From Amblyornis subalaris (lineage: Eukaryota > Chordata > Aves > Passeriformes > Ptilonorhynchidae): a stretch of DNA of 64,000 nucleotides. The position numbers were made by a program, and so were the translations under genes. The stretch's first letter is position 1. Every line of letters starts with the position of its first letter. Positions 26,218 through 38,400 of this stretch are shown here, in pieces. The notes beneath the pieces were generated by a model. That model was given only the letters and a program-made list of their open reading frames with translations, was not told the DNA's origin and did no database searches. The DNA is taken from assembly GCA_018881555.1 (NCBI GenBank), contig JACAXG010000111.1, positions 744,001-808,000 on the forward strand, in the 5' to 3' direction.

Positions 26218-26973
26218 TGTCCTGGGTTAGTTAAATATTCTATTACCACCCACAAAAGCTGGATAAATTTCATAATTACACATCTGGGACTTCTTATCTC
26301 AACTGAGATAAGCACTCCAACCGACAGGAAGTACTACCCACCCTGGTTATCTGATCTCAGGTAATGGCCCATTAGCACCACCCAGCTGATTATCTGATCT
26401 CAGGTAATGGCCCATTAGCACCACCCAGCCTGACTACTTAGCCTGAACCCTTCTGGAACATTTTGAAGGACCCTAGGACACCTCCAAGCTCATTACCGAA
26501 ACAATCAATAGAACACCCGGAAGATCCTCTTCCATTGTGAAAGCCCCCGCCCCTGGGGGAGGTGCCAGCCAAGAAGCACAGCATAAAACAAGGGGTTTTG
26601 GATGGGAGAAGATACCCTCGATTCGATGGGACTCCGCTCTTGGGACTCCGCTGTCGACGGGATTCTCGACTCGGCCCGACGTGACTGGACTCCGCTCCCC
26701 GGAATTGGACTCAGCTACTCCACTCCACTACCGGGACTGGGCTACCAGGCCTTCCTGCAGGACCAGTGCCTAACCGGACTTCACAGCTACCACCCTGGTC
26801 AACAGGGTGTCAGGTTGTACCGTGACTCTGTCGGTTTGTTTAAGCCCGTGTTTCTGTATTACTGCATTTATTTTAACCTTTTTTTTATTAAAATTGTAAT
26901 TTTGACCTAAAATCTCTCGAGGTATTCTGTGTGGGGTTAATTTCCCCTGCTGGTTTACAGCCAAACCAGCACA
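26218..26973 (+). mobile_element. Solo LTR, family 3, with perfect 5-bp duplication
   Basis: It runs from TGTCCTGGGTTAGTTAAATA to AAACCAGCACA, flanked by GTTGG at 26213-26217 and 26974-26978. The 756-bp element contains a 43-bp tandem duplication (26347-26389 and 26390-26432), a GC-rich segment with recurring GGACTCCGCT units (26628-26700), ATTAAA near 26887 as a possible polyadenylation signal, and the 3' end GGGGTTAATTTCCCCTGCTGG. The 5-bp duplication suggests an ERVL-type integrase. No internal retroviral sequence adjoins it. Confidence 0.9.
26347..26432 (+). repeat. 43-bp tandem duplication inside the family-3 LTR
   Basis: Two head-to-tail copies (26347-26389, 26390-26432) start TTATCTGATCTCAGGTAATG and run through CCATTAGCACCACCCAGC. 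Only the last few bases differ. Such duplications in U3 often multiply enhancer sites in LTRs; that role is inferred. Confidence 0.9.
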
Positions 26974-29410
26974 GTTGGTATTCCTGAAAACTGCACACTT
27001 ACTCAAAAGCCTTCTGTCACATTCTAGCAAACCCTTCATCTTTTCTTAAAGTGGTCTCAACACCAACCAAATGTTTCTGTGTCCCTGACACAACCCGTGG
27101 ATTGATTGCATGAAAGAATTCAAAAAGCTAGAGTTTAACTCACTTGAAGACTTTGCTTCCTGCAACAAAATAGGTATTTTGAGGGGGGAAAGTTGAGAGA
27201 ATGAATCCTCTGTCTCGTTTGTATCAAAGATATGTTGTATGAAGACTGTGCAACACTGACCAAGAATACAGCTGGATAAGACTTTTACAGCTAGAAGGGT
27301 TGGATCACGTCTTTATGTGTAGCCGGAGTAGGAAAATCCAAGGGTTTTTTAGACATATGTGTTCTTACCCTATAAATGAGGCTTGAGGCCTTCTTGTTCA
27401 CCCTGAAGGTAGCCATGCCCGCAGTTTACTGGATCATATAATTTAGTTTTGTCTACATTTATTCTATATTGCACTATTAATGACTCTTAAGTGGATGGAA
27501 AGGGTATTGGGCTTGCTGAGTTGATTTTTTTTTTTCCCTTTTGGTAGGTTAGATCTAATCCCTCTTTATTTCAATAGAGAGAAAAAGATAGTTTTCATTG
27601 ATACAAAAATGTCACTAGTGTAAAGATAACATAATTTGAATTCAGAAGTCATTACTGGGGAGTCGACATTTTCTGCTGTGTTCTCTGGGACAATTCTGCC
27701 CTTTTACACAGTGGAGAAAAAATAGTAAATTATGAACAACCATAAGCTTAGATTTAGTATAGATTCACTTTTTATTATTGTACTTATAACAGAGACTGAA
27801 GCTAGTCTCATGTTGAAATATTGATTTTAAGTGCTGTCATGCTCTGACATTGCTTATGTACTATTTCAATTCTTTGAAATTCTTTCAATTCCTTTGAAAA
27901 TTTATTTGTAGCTGTGATTTGAATACCTGAGTAACAATTCCAGCATTCAAAGTTTTAGATTATCTGTCTGCTAATTAAAGATGCAGTACCTAAGACCCAG
28001 GAATAAAACCAGCCAGAAAATGACAGCAGAGTGAAAGAGAATGCCAAATTTCCTTAGCTTAGTTGTTAATAGGACTTTTACTTAAGGAGCGTAGTCATTT
28101 TGCAGGTGAGAATAGTCAGTTTTATTCCCTTAACCAATTAAAATCTGGGATTTGTGATTTATTTTTTAAAGTGTTTTTGGTCTTGTGTGTCTAAATGTTG
28201 CACTTTACTGTAGAGGTTGCCTGTGGTTCCTTGTCAAGATTTTTCTCTACTGCTTTTGGTTAATCTCTTTGGTTTGGACCATAATATCTGTTAACCTTCC
28301 TCTAGCAGCAGGTGGATGGCTTCCATTCGTGTACTGCCTCTATTTCTTGTGTGGGCAGGACTTCAGTGTTAGGTGGTGAGAAGGATCTGTTCCTTTCCTA
28401 ATCAGAGTACTCCCTATCTCCAGTGCCCTAAAGTTTTTACGAGACCTGGTCTGTCTGCATTGAGGATAACTGAATGCTGTTTCTTGCTCAGGAGTATATT
28501 TTAGTTTTGAATAAGATGTGAATTGGAAGGGGAGAAAAGTTTAGTGCTTTTTGAGAGCTCTTAGTTCTGGTAATTCTAGATCTCTCTACTATTCACAAAA
28601 GTTTGGTTCTTGTGTGCAGAGCAATATTGTGCATGCAGCTTTTCTGCTTTATAGCTACTGTATTTTAGGTGTTCATAGTTGTTCAGCCTTAGTATTATGA
28701 ACCAATGTGTACGTGTGTGCATCTGGTGGGATGTTAATGTCACTTTCCAGGTGCTGCTTCTGCTGACTGGCAAGAAATATGTTTCACAGCTTTTTTTATT
28801 ATTATTATTTAAAGCTGCTTTGGATGAGCTTACTTAGCACATGGCAGCAGAAGCAATGAGGTTTCCCAAGCAGGTTGCAGTTCAGAAAAGAGAGTTATCT
28901 AACATAGGGCAAGATGAGAACTCACTCAAAGTGGGCATTGCATATGCTGTTAAATTCTCAGAAATTTCCTACCATAGGGGCTCTTTAAAGAAAAAAAAAA
29001 TTTTAATGGATCTCAAAGATATATGTTTGCTAAAAGACTATGTTGGTTTTTTGAGAGGTAGCTTGTGTTCTTATATCTTGTTGAGATCTGTATAAGTGAA
29101 ACATTGGTGTATTGCTGAAGTCAGGAAAAACAGAGGTGCTTTATGAAATTCCTCGGAGAGTGTGCCAAGAGAACTTGCACTTGAGGTGGGATGCATTTGA
29201 AAATTCGGTCAGAGGTCTCTGTATTTCTAGTGTGATTTGTAGTTACGTGTAAATATGTTAAAAGAATAGCTATTTTTCATGGAAGACATGGGTAAATGTG
29301 GCTGAAGTATTTTAAGGAAGACAAAACTTTTTGCTCACACACTCAACTGCAGAATAAGAGGAAACAGTTATGCTTCTTATAAATGAAATAATTAATTAAA
29401 AAAGATAATA

Positions 29411-29426
29411 TGTATGTATGTATGTA
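29411..29426. repeat. Short (TGTA)4 microsatellite
   Basis: Four TGTA units in an AT-rich context. Confidence 0.85.
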
Positions 29427-29689
29427 AATACCCCTCATGATGATACAGGCTGGGACTGGTAGGAGCAAGTAGCAGTTCTGGGACAAGGTCCCAACAGCAG
29501 AATAAGGGTCAGCAGCATCTGGGATGATGTGAGACAGACATGATCCTGAGAGCCAGGGTGGGGCAGGAACCATCCCATCTGCTCAGTGCCTGCCAGACCC
29601 CAGCTGAGTACTGCCTCCCTTTTGAGTCTCTGATACATGGGTGACACTGGTGGGAAATGATGGGAAGCCACCGAGACACAGGAGAAGCT

Positions 29690-30066
29690 GTGGGACCAGG
29701 GCTGGTTCAGCTGGGAGGAGGGATGGCTTCATGGTCAACAGCCCAGGGGATGGAGGAGATGCACCCAGGCTCCTCACAGCAGTGTGTGTTGGGGGGGAGT
29801 GTTAGAGGCAGCTGGGATGTGCTGAAACAGGGGAAATTGAAACTGGCTATAAGGAAGAAACAGTTTTCCCGGAAGGACAGCCCAGGTCTAGAGTGGAGGC
29901 CTAGACAGGCTGTTGTCATCACCAGCCTTTGAGGTTATCAAAACCCAGCTGAATAAGGCTTTGCGTAATCTGGTCTGAGGTCAAAGCTGGCCATGCTTTG
30001 GGCAGGGTTTGGACTGGAAACCTGTTGTGGTCCCTTCCTGAGTTATCCTGTTATCCTCTATGTGAC
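29690..30066 (+). mobile_element. Old CR1 LINE 3' fragment
   Basis: Diverged CR1-like text: TCAGCTGGGAGGAGGGATGG, a stretch resembling CATAAGGAAGAAAC, a GAGGCCTAGACAGGCTGT-like section, then the typical end with GGTTATCAAAACCCAGCTG, AATCTGGTCTGAGG, CTTTGGGCAGGGTTTGGACT and TTATCCT. The order of these blocks fits a CR1 3' end; the divergence suggests an old copy. The left boundary is approximate. Confidence 0.7.
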
Positions 30067-31964
30067 AGAAAAAAGTGTGTATGTGTGTGTAGTCTTGGTT
30101 CAACGTGGCACACAGCTTTGTTTGAGACAGTAACTATAGTATACAGAGGTATCAAGAGTGTGAGCTTTTATTCAAGTCAAAATTAAACTGTGGAAATACC
30201 ATGCATAATGCTCTTAGAAATATATTTGGAATAATAATAGCTTAATTTCTGCCACGTATACAAGAAATCAAGCAATTATTCATCTGGACTTGGGTAAGAA
30301 ATAACAGAAGGAATTGGAATCTGAAGACTCACACTTTCTCCTTTTCTTACTGCTTGTCTTTCGCTGAGTAGAACTGGGCATGCATGTTGTGGTCTTGCTC
30401 TGAGATGATAGTCTGCACTTTGATGGTGTTTTGAAGTAGTAGAGAAAAATTCTTAAACTTCTAACTTTATGTTGCTTAGGAAATATGTGAATATATTAAT
30501 TTTTTTTCTTCTTTACAGACAGAAAGATAGTTTAACCTTCAGCAAAGAGTTATTTGCAATAGTAATCAACCTCTGATTTCTCTATTTTGGAGATAGATTC
30601 ATCCATCAAGTCCTGTGTGCAAAGCTAAGAGCACTTACAGAGCACTTTCCCATACATGTTTGATTACGAGAGCACAGCTGCTGTTCTGGATAATTAGTAT
30701 GAGACTATAATATTGTTCAGATGGGTGCTGCATCTTTTTTTCCAAGGCCAGATGACCGCTCTTGCTTATATTATCTTCTGTCTATGGCATTTTATATAGG
30801 TTATTTTTGTTTGCTTACAGGAAATAAAATGCTATTTGAAGGTCTGGTGAGAAAAATCAGCAAATTGTATTTGCTTGAGGAAAATGCTGCTAAGAATAAA
30901 CGTTGTGTTTAGTAGTGGTTCCAGGTACTGTATATGAAAGCGAATTTAATAACTTCTGACCCTCAGTCTTAATAGATGTTCTTTAATTTACTATCATAAA
31001 GACTGATTGTTAATCAGTAAAATAAATGTTGTTGACTCAGAAGCTTACTGTTCGTTGAAGGTTGCTGGGACTTAAGTGATCTAAGGACATTTATTCACAT
31101 CTACAAATTTTTAAGTCAACTTATTTTTAAAAAAATAAATATTATTTTAGATTTCAAAATCAATAACAATTTATTGTTTTCAAAATTAAAAAGTCAGGAT
31201 GAATTTCATTTATAGGAGAAAAGGCAGACAGAAGAGAACCTTTTTCAGTAAAAAGCTTTTCGTAAAGCTTAAAATTTCCTTCTCATCCCTTCAAAAGACA
31301 CAACCTTGAAAATTTTGAGATATCGATAGTTGAAATTAACCTGAAAGAATTCTTTAAATGAGGACAATTTTACAAGTGAAACTTTGGAAACTTTCACTTT
31401 GCAAAAGAAAAATGATGGGTCTCTCAGGTGGTTTTTAGCAATATTTTGTATGTTTTGTAATCTCTGTAATTTGTTTTTCACAGCTAGACATGTCAGCAGT
31501 GCTGTTGGTCCATAGAATTCATTGTGTCACAAGCATGAAGTAAGACATCTGAAACAGAATAACATATTTTCAGCTATCATTAGAACTTACTTTGTAGTAA
31601 ACATTGTGGCATTTGACACTTTATTTGACTTGAGTAATCTTCACGTAGTTGATTTTTTGCCGTCTTTTCTAAAAATGTAATTCAGTTAAAAATGTGTCAG
31701 GATACATGTGACAAAATTTCAGAAAGTTGATCATTATCCTGTGTTTACGTGTTACTTCATTTTTTTCAACTAGCACTACCCTTTTTCTGGGAGTGACCAA
31801 TGACAATGAGCTGAGAGTCAGGGGCTACTTTGAATGCAACAAATTTAAGCTAGATTTTTTAACCAGTCCTCTGTTTTAGTCTATTTCTGTCTATGTGAAA
31901 AGAGTGGGAATTTTATAATTGACTTCAATGAAAGCAGGCAATATTAAAGAACCTTCCCAGCCTG

Positions 31965-32533
31965 ACCATTCACGAGACTCTGGCAGTCACACTTACACCA
32001 CCAGAGACTGTCACTGCTGGGACCAAAGCCCCTTCACAGCAGCCGCTCCAGTGACCTGACGGGTCCCTGCCTGACTCCTACACTTCTCACGGGGTCAGCC
32101 CAGGTTCCCCACAGCAGAGGCTCAGATGTCTCTTTCAGTAAAGCCATTTATTCACAGTGCAGTAATACAAAACAGCTTGAGCTCTGAGCCTCCGAGAAGT
32201 GACCCAGAACAAAAAAACCCCTCAGCTTTTATCCCCTCACAGTCCAAGTGCGCCAAAGTCTCGTTCTCCCTTCCAAGTCTTTGACTCTGGCCGTGTCCCT
32301 CAGTATCCATCCTGTCCACCTGGCCAGCACCACCATCTTCGTGTCCTGTGTTATGCAAAGGGTCGACACTTCCCAGCCTCTTGCCTGGGGCTCCTGCCAC
32401 CAAGAGGTCAATCTGCAGCTCACACTGCAGGCTGCAAACTGAACTACCTGCCCCAAATGTGTTCCTCAACTGTAATCCTCCTTGGGAAGGACGTTTCAGG
32501 GAGCTGTTGCGCATTGGCCTCTTCACCCTTTTA
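31965..32533 (-). mobile_element. Probable LTR, antisense to APBA1
   Basis: Read on the minus strand, this has a promoter-to-polyadenylation layout: GGGGATAAAAGCTGAGGGG (TATA-like, near 32227-32233), then about 75 bp later AATAAATGGCTTTACTGAAA (signal at 32147-32152) and a U5-like end with GTGGGGAACCTGGGCTGACC. It is much more GC-rich than its surroundings. TG/CA ends can be placed (TGACCATTC at left, GCCTCTTCA at right), but I could not find a matching target duplication, so borders are approximate and the family is unknown. Confidence 0.62.
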
Positions 32534-32622
32534 GTGGGCTAGAAGTGAAAAGCTCTCCAATATTGTTGTTTACTTAACATATCATATGCTGTGTGTGGGT
32601 AGAGTGTTTGGTTTATTAGTTT

Positions 32623-32634
32623 TGGTGCGCACCA
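32623..32634. repeat. Perfect 12-bp palindrome
   Basis: TGGTGCGCACCA equals its own reverse complement and contains two CpG-like GCGC bases in a CpG-poor region, about 90 bp right of the LTR at 31965-32533. Confidence 0.85.
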
Positions 32635-34239
32635 GCATATACACCTGTATTCTGCCCATTCTTTCCTGATTTCTTGGAAGTCTTAGCTGGAAAAGACCTT
32701 ATCTTGTCACTGAAGCCTTACTAACATACCTTCCCTAGCTGAAAAAAACAAACTGAGTTTCTTCATGGTTATTTTGAAAAAGGATTATTTTCTGTACAAC
32801 ATCCTTATATGTCCAGCTAATGTGATTTATTAGCTACTACTTTACAACTGGTTGGGGGTTTTTTAAGGACTCCTGTGTTTAAAAGGCTAAAACATTAGGT
32901 GTAACAAAGGTAAGAAATGTTCACTGAGCTGGAAGCTGCACCCTCTAGATTTCCTGTGGAAGTATAGTGCAGGTGACTCACACCTAGCCTTGAGTGCCTG
33001 TCAACTTTTCTGATAGAGAGCAACTGAAAATGCTGTTGATTTCTCATCACAGGAAGTTATTCCCACTGCTGTTGTGCACACAGCTCATTTAGTTGGCAAG
33101 GTGCCACCTGAGCCTCCCTGCCTCAGTTTATTAGATTAGATCCAAGTTCTATTTCACATTAATTTTTTTAGTTGGTATTTGACACATGCTTTTATAGATC
33201 CTTCAAGTTATTAGAAGTGTTCCAATAGGTACCTTTTATTTTAGTACTTATCAGTAAGTCACAGGCTAGAGTAGTATTTTATTTTTGGATATGTGGCTTC
33301 ATTTAGGGACCTAAAATGATGTAACATGTCCTCTTCATGACATTGCATTTTAAAAACATAGGGCAAGGTTCCAAATAGCTGAAGCTGTTATATAAAAATG
33401 AAACCTTATGAGCTAGATAGGCCTATTTATGTTCCCTGCATATTTATTATTATTGGCAAACCTCTTTAGTAATTATATAATCTTGTGAGATTTTTTTACG
33501 CGAAGGCTAAGATGCCCCACTAGTCTCAATGTGGTCATGGTTATGAATATTAGTAATGTCTTCTCCATGTTTTAGGAAAGAAGCCATCTTAACTGATTAT
33601 AGATAGGTTCCAGAAAGATAACTGTGTTGTATCTAGTTGACATGTGCTTCTCTAGGGAAAAGAAACAGGTGCTTCAGATACCCTGAGAGTGCACTTTTAT
33701 TTCTGCTGATTTCTTAAAAGTGCCCAGGGTGACTAGCTCAGCTGAAGATTTCATACTGAAGAAGTGTCAAATGCATAGCTGTCATGTATCTGAGCAACTG
33801 CAGACTCCTGTGACAGAACTAAATCTGTTGTTTTACCTTACAGCATCCTTCCTTTGCTCCGAGTTAGTGAGCTGTAGGGAGAGTGTTGGATCAAAGGTGA
33901 AATATTTCTGTTATCTCTGCCATGGTTCAGCTCCTGGCAAAAGTTAGCTTTTCTTACATGCCAGTATCATTGAAATGCCACTGCAGGCCATACAAGCATC
34001 TCCAAGGGGTTGTTTGGAAATTATTCTTCCACAAAGAATTTGTCCATGGAAGCGAGAAGTGCAGTCCCTAAGGGTGTCATTGTTGGTTGCTGCTGTTGGA
34101 GATCATTTGCGTGGGAGTTCATACTGTTGTGCTGGCTGTGCTGGCAGAGCTGAGTCAAATGTTTTGTTGCTTCTGTTTGTTGACTCCACCTTTTTTTATT
34201 AAGAGTAACATCAGAGGTTTTTTTTTTATTGCTTTCCAG

Positions 34240-35444
34240 CTGTGATAAACAAAATGTCAATAGAATAAGTGACCTACTCGCCAAAACTTGCCATGAACCA
34301 TTTGGTTGGACGACTTGAGGGGGAGATCAGTGAAGAGCCAGCAAATGGAGCAGTGAATGAGTCAGTGGAGGCTGACCTGGAGAACTCAGAGGTGGAAGAG
34401 GAACAGAGGTATGCAGCTCACTACCCAAGGCATACCAACAGCAGCCAAGTGGGCCTGTCTGGTCAGGAGGAGGAAGGGATGTTAGCTCGGTCAGCTAGCA
34501 CTGAGAGTGGTTTCCACAATCATACGGACACTGCAGAAGGGGATGTGATAGCCACAGCAGAGGACAGTTATGACATTGAAAGAGTGCAGGAAAATGAGGA
34601 TGAGAGTGCATACGCAGTGCAGTACAGGCCTGAGTCTGAGGAGTACACAGAGAATGCCGAGGCTGAGCATGGCGAGGCTATTCATAATCGAACATTGCCC
34701 AATCACTTACATTTCCATTCCATTGAACATGAAGAAGCCATGAATGCAGCCTACTCGGGCTATGTCTACACACATCGCCTCTTCCACCGGGGAGAGGATG
34801 AACAGTATGCTGAGGCTTATGCTGACTATGGACTGCAGGAGCATGTGTATGAGGAAATAGGAGACACACCAGATCTCGATGTTAGGGAGGGCATCCAACA
34901 GTATGAGCAGGAGAGGGAGGAAGCTGACAATTACCGCAAGGAGGCACTTGGTGCCCGCCTTCACCATTATGATGAACGGTCTGATGGAGAGTCTGACAGC
35001 CCTGAAAAGGAAGCAGAGTTTGCACCCTACCCAAGAATGGATAGTTACGAACAAGAGGAGGACATTGATCAGATTGTAGCAGAAGTGAAGCAAAGCATGA
35101 GCTCCCAGAGCTTAGACAAGGCAGCTGAAGACATGCCAGAGTCAGAGCAGAGTTTAGAGCATGGTCAGGCTCTTGTCAGTGGTGGGCATGAAAGCAATGG
35201 CCAGCTCACAGCTGTTTCTCGAGTTACATCCAGCTTGGGAGAATCTGTACAAAGGTACAGCAAGGAAAAAAGAGATGCAATTTCACTGGCCATCAAGGAT
35301 ATTAAAGAGGCTATTGAGGAAGTGAAGACAAGGACCATCCGTTCTCCTTATACCCCTGATGAACCTAAGGAGCCTATCTGGGTGATGCGACAGGACATCA
35401 GTCCATCTAGGGATTCTGACGACCAGACACCACTAGATGGAGAT
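34240..35444 (+). CDS. APBA1: APBA1 exon with start codon: 53-nt 5' UTR and residues 1-384
   Basis: A strong acceptor (T-rich tract then ...tttccag) ends at 34239, and a consensus donor GTGAGT starts at 35445. The start is ATG at 34293 in good context (G at -3); the in-frame GTG at 34269 has no support and is immediately preceded by an in-frame TAA. The exon ends in phase 0 after 384 codons. Seen: an acidic N-terminus; the conserved block [16 protein letters not shown] at about 64-79; residues 136-190 with [20 protein letters not shown]; an acidic stretch [15 protein letters not shown] at 229-243, followed by [19 protein letters not shown] (Munc18-interacting region); a basic/helical segment 322-346 ([19 protein letters not shown]...); and EPIWVMRQ at 360-367, the I-W-V type motif that docks on the CASK CaM-kinase domain. 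Much of it is low-complexity and probably disordered. The glutamine-rich stretch I recall near residues 35-50 of mammalian APBA1 is absent. Confidence 0.97.
34254..34268 (+). promoter_or_regulatory. Minimal upstream ORF in the APBA1 leader
   Basis: Within the 53-nt untranslated part of this exon an ATG at 34254 opens a four-codon frame (M-S-I-E) closed by TAA at 34266-34268, 24 nt before the APBA1 ATG. It is in the same frame as the main ORF, so its stop also blocks any N-terminal extension. The upstream ATG has A at -3, so it could be recognised. A tiny uORF this close could lower initiation at the main start or permit leaky scanning. Function is inferred. Confidence 0.5.
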
Positions 35445-38400
35445 GTGAGTATGCAAAACTTTCAGCTCTCGGATTATGTCTCATTCCTTTAATTGTGACA
35501 TGCATGGCAGCGAAAGAGGGTGCATTTTATTCTTGTTCTGTATCTCATTCTTGAAAACATATGTAGTGCTTTGTTTTAAATCTGTGCTCTAAAGAGGATA
35601 AGAGAAGTAAGCATGTGCATTATCAGGTAGTCAGATTTTTCTTTACTAAACACTGCTGACCCCAGGTATTCTGTACAAGAATTTGTCACATGAAGCTCTT
35701 TACTTGTATTTTCTGAAACAAATGCTGTTATATTTTTTACCATCATAATATATTTTAGAATAGCTACCAAACCCTTTCTCTTCTATTATCTATCGTTCTG
35801 TGGTTTTGTTATTTCTAGGTTTCCATGTTTCATTTTGTGTCACATAACAATCCCAACAGTTTGGTCTTTGTGATGGTATTATAGATAAGGTTCATATTCT
35901 AGAGAAGCTGCATGTCCACTTGCAGGCTCTAGAAATATGTTATGAACCTCTGTGTATTACAATATCACTGTAAAGTGTATTTACAGCACTCTGAGTATTG
36001 AAGGCAATTGTTCAGATTTACAACATCAGCATTTCTGAAATCCTGTACTTTTGGCATGAGGTTTAACTTGGATCAGGATTGTTTACCAGGTTGTGGTTCC
36101 AGCTGTCTGTAAGATATTTACTTCAAGTTTTATGAGTTTTCTGCTTTTTTTAAAATAAAATAAACTCATAAACAACTGTTAACTGCATTGAATTTATGCC
36201 CAATATAAAAACAGCTGGTAGGCTAAATTTACTGACCAAAAATAGTCTATTACATGTTCCTGTGTTATTACTTCAAGGGCAAGTGCCTCGCAAACATTTG
36301 CTCCATCCTCTTTATTGCTGTGGGATGTTTTTTGTGACATTTGTTTGGGGGTTTTTTTTTGAAGAATAGCAGAAGTACAACTTTTTGTGGGTTATTTGGT
36401 GTTTTAAACTGAATTATTATAACATTCTAGGAATGCATCAGAACTATTCAAGACACCTCAGCTACTGCAAAGGGAATTCAAATGGTGAAAAAAGATCACA
36501 TGCCATGTAGATCTATGACAGAGTTCTGATTTGTTTATCTGCCTTCAAAATGATGAGGGCTAGCATTCTATGAATGGGAAGAGATTTTTAGAGCGTGGTG
36601 TTTGAGATGCTGAAAAAACATGCAAGCTGGTTGAGACATATAGCTTCCAGATTTTATTTTTCCTGCAAAACTGTTGGAAACACAGTGATGAGTATGTTGG
36701 AGTTGTTTTCTTGATTCTTAATAGAAAACTTAACCTTAAAAAAACCTGAACAAACAACTATATTGCAAAAGTTACTTCTACAAATATTTTTAAAATTTTG
36801 TCTGTTACAGAGTTGATTTGCAGTCACATGAGGGCTAAAGAAATCTTCCCAGATTATTTTATGTGGGAAACAATTATTTTTAACTTAACTTCTTAAAAAA
36901 CTTACAAAAGCAGTAATAATTTGTCTTCCTATTTTCAAATAGATCACATAACTCTTTTGCTATACATTTTGTTTACCATATTGTGTGTGAGTTCTGTTTT
37001 TGCTTGGAGGATCAAAGAACTTCTGTTGCTTCCTGATTGATTGTAACACTGAATACGGTGATGGTTTTAGCGACATTAGGTTGAGGATCCTGAAAGCACC
37101 AAGTCCTTCCTGAAGGTACTTCACCTGCTCTCCGAAATCTAGGTGCATCTTGCAGAATTCAGCTTTTCTGAGGTGTGCTGATATGACTCAGACAGGTATG
37201 CTCATATAGTGAACAAAACAGGTGTTTTTATTGGTCTCTGCATACATTAGATATTGAAGTACAAAGAAGTTCCCATTTTGCACCAAAATTTAATTTCTCA
37301 TTCAATATTTTTCACAGCAGGTCAGATAAGAATCTGACTGAAATTTCAGGGCGGGCTGAAATCAAAACTTTGATTTATAATGACAATTAGTATAGCTCTG
37401 TGAAGAGATAAATGGTAGTTGTAGATGTACAAACAGTCTGTGTTCCTGGAAAGGAGGAGTAAATTACACAAATAATTTAGAAGATCTATAGCAGATTGAG
37501 GGGAAGACTTGCAGAAGGGAATTGGATCTGAGCAGGAATTTTTTTCCCCTGAAGATGACATATTGTCCCGGTTCGAAAGAGAGGTGTCTGTCAAGAAAGG
37601 TGGGAACCTTCCTGGGATAGAAAGGATGACCCCCCTCCCTCCAAATTATTATACCCTTGAAATTACGGGGCTTTCAGGCAAAGATGTGGGAAAAAGAATA
37701 ACAGTTCTTTACTAGGATTGCATATCTATATATATAACAAGACAGACGAATGGCAACAATAAGAGAACAGACAAAAGAGAAACAGTCTTTTCTCTGTTGT
37801 TGGGCAATTCTCTGTTGGGGCAGAGAGGCTGCGGTGACTCCCCTGCGGCTACAGGGGGCGCTGTGGTGTGAGAGCAGCGACCTCTCCACGTGGCAATGGC
37901 AGCTCGGGTGAGAGGAAGAGGGGAGATCACTCCCGGTGCGAATTCCCAGGGCAGCAGCCCGTCTGCACCAACCTCGGCAGTGGGCAGCCAGCAGCGCAGG
38001 CAGGCAGGGTTGACTGGGGAGCGATGGACCTCGGTATCACCCACCGAGCGGCCAGCAGAAGGCAGGAACAGCAGAGAAGAGCAGCCCCCGGCCGTGACCC
38101 ATGTGCAGCAGAAATCTGGGCTGGCAACAGGGACGACAGAGCGGAGCAGACCCAGGGGTGGTGGTCACAGTGTAGCTGCAATGTGGCACTGTACCCTGTG
38201 CTGCAGCAAGACCCCCGCGAAGACAGCCGATCCGATCAGCTGCAGGTTAAGGACAGCAGTGTTCTCAAGATAAAACCGGCACTGGCAGCACACACGACCA
38301 TCCTCACCGAACACTGAGCCAAAAAGAGACCCAGCCTGGTCTCCACCTCCTCCAGCCAAGTCTGGAAGTCTTTTTCCCCTCTCACAAGGTCAGGTTGCAG

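Larger units (their letters stand above)
1..34239 (+). other. APBA1: APBA1 intron 1, 3' part (no other gene seen)
   Basis: No ORF here has recognisable protein similarity or a credible exon structure, and no CpG-rich promoter block is visible outside LTRs. Apart from the mobile elements listed separately, the blocks 1-5277, 5769-6599, 7666-9339, 9958-14873, 15941-18030, 18881-23898, 24954-26217, 26974-29689, 30067-31964 and 32534-34239 look like ordinary AT-rich intronic DNA with short homopolymer runs. The block 8460-8900 is more GC-rich and purine-rich but I could not assign it. Assignment to intron 1 rests on the gene's known structure (a distant 5'-UTR exon) and on the acceptor at 34239. 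Confidence 0.8.

Noticed and set aside
34269..34292. Eight-codon N-terminal extension of APBA1 from a GTG
   Set aside because: Eukaryotic APBA1 starts at MNHL; the ATG at 34293 has good context and the GTG follows an in-frame stop.
35445..35492. Read-through end of the first coding exon into the intron (16 codons, then stop)
   Set aside because: GTGAGT at 35445 is a consensus donor, and the next exon continues the known APBA1 sequence in frame.
37159..37202. Second gene or promoter near the family-1 LTR
   Set aside because: No CpG cluster, initiator layout or ORF beyond the LTR itself.
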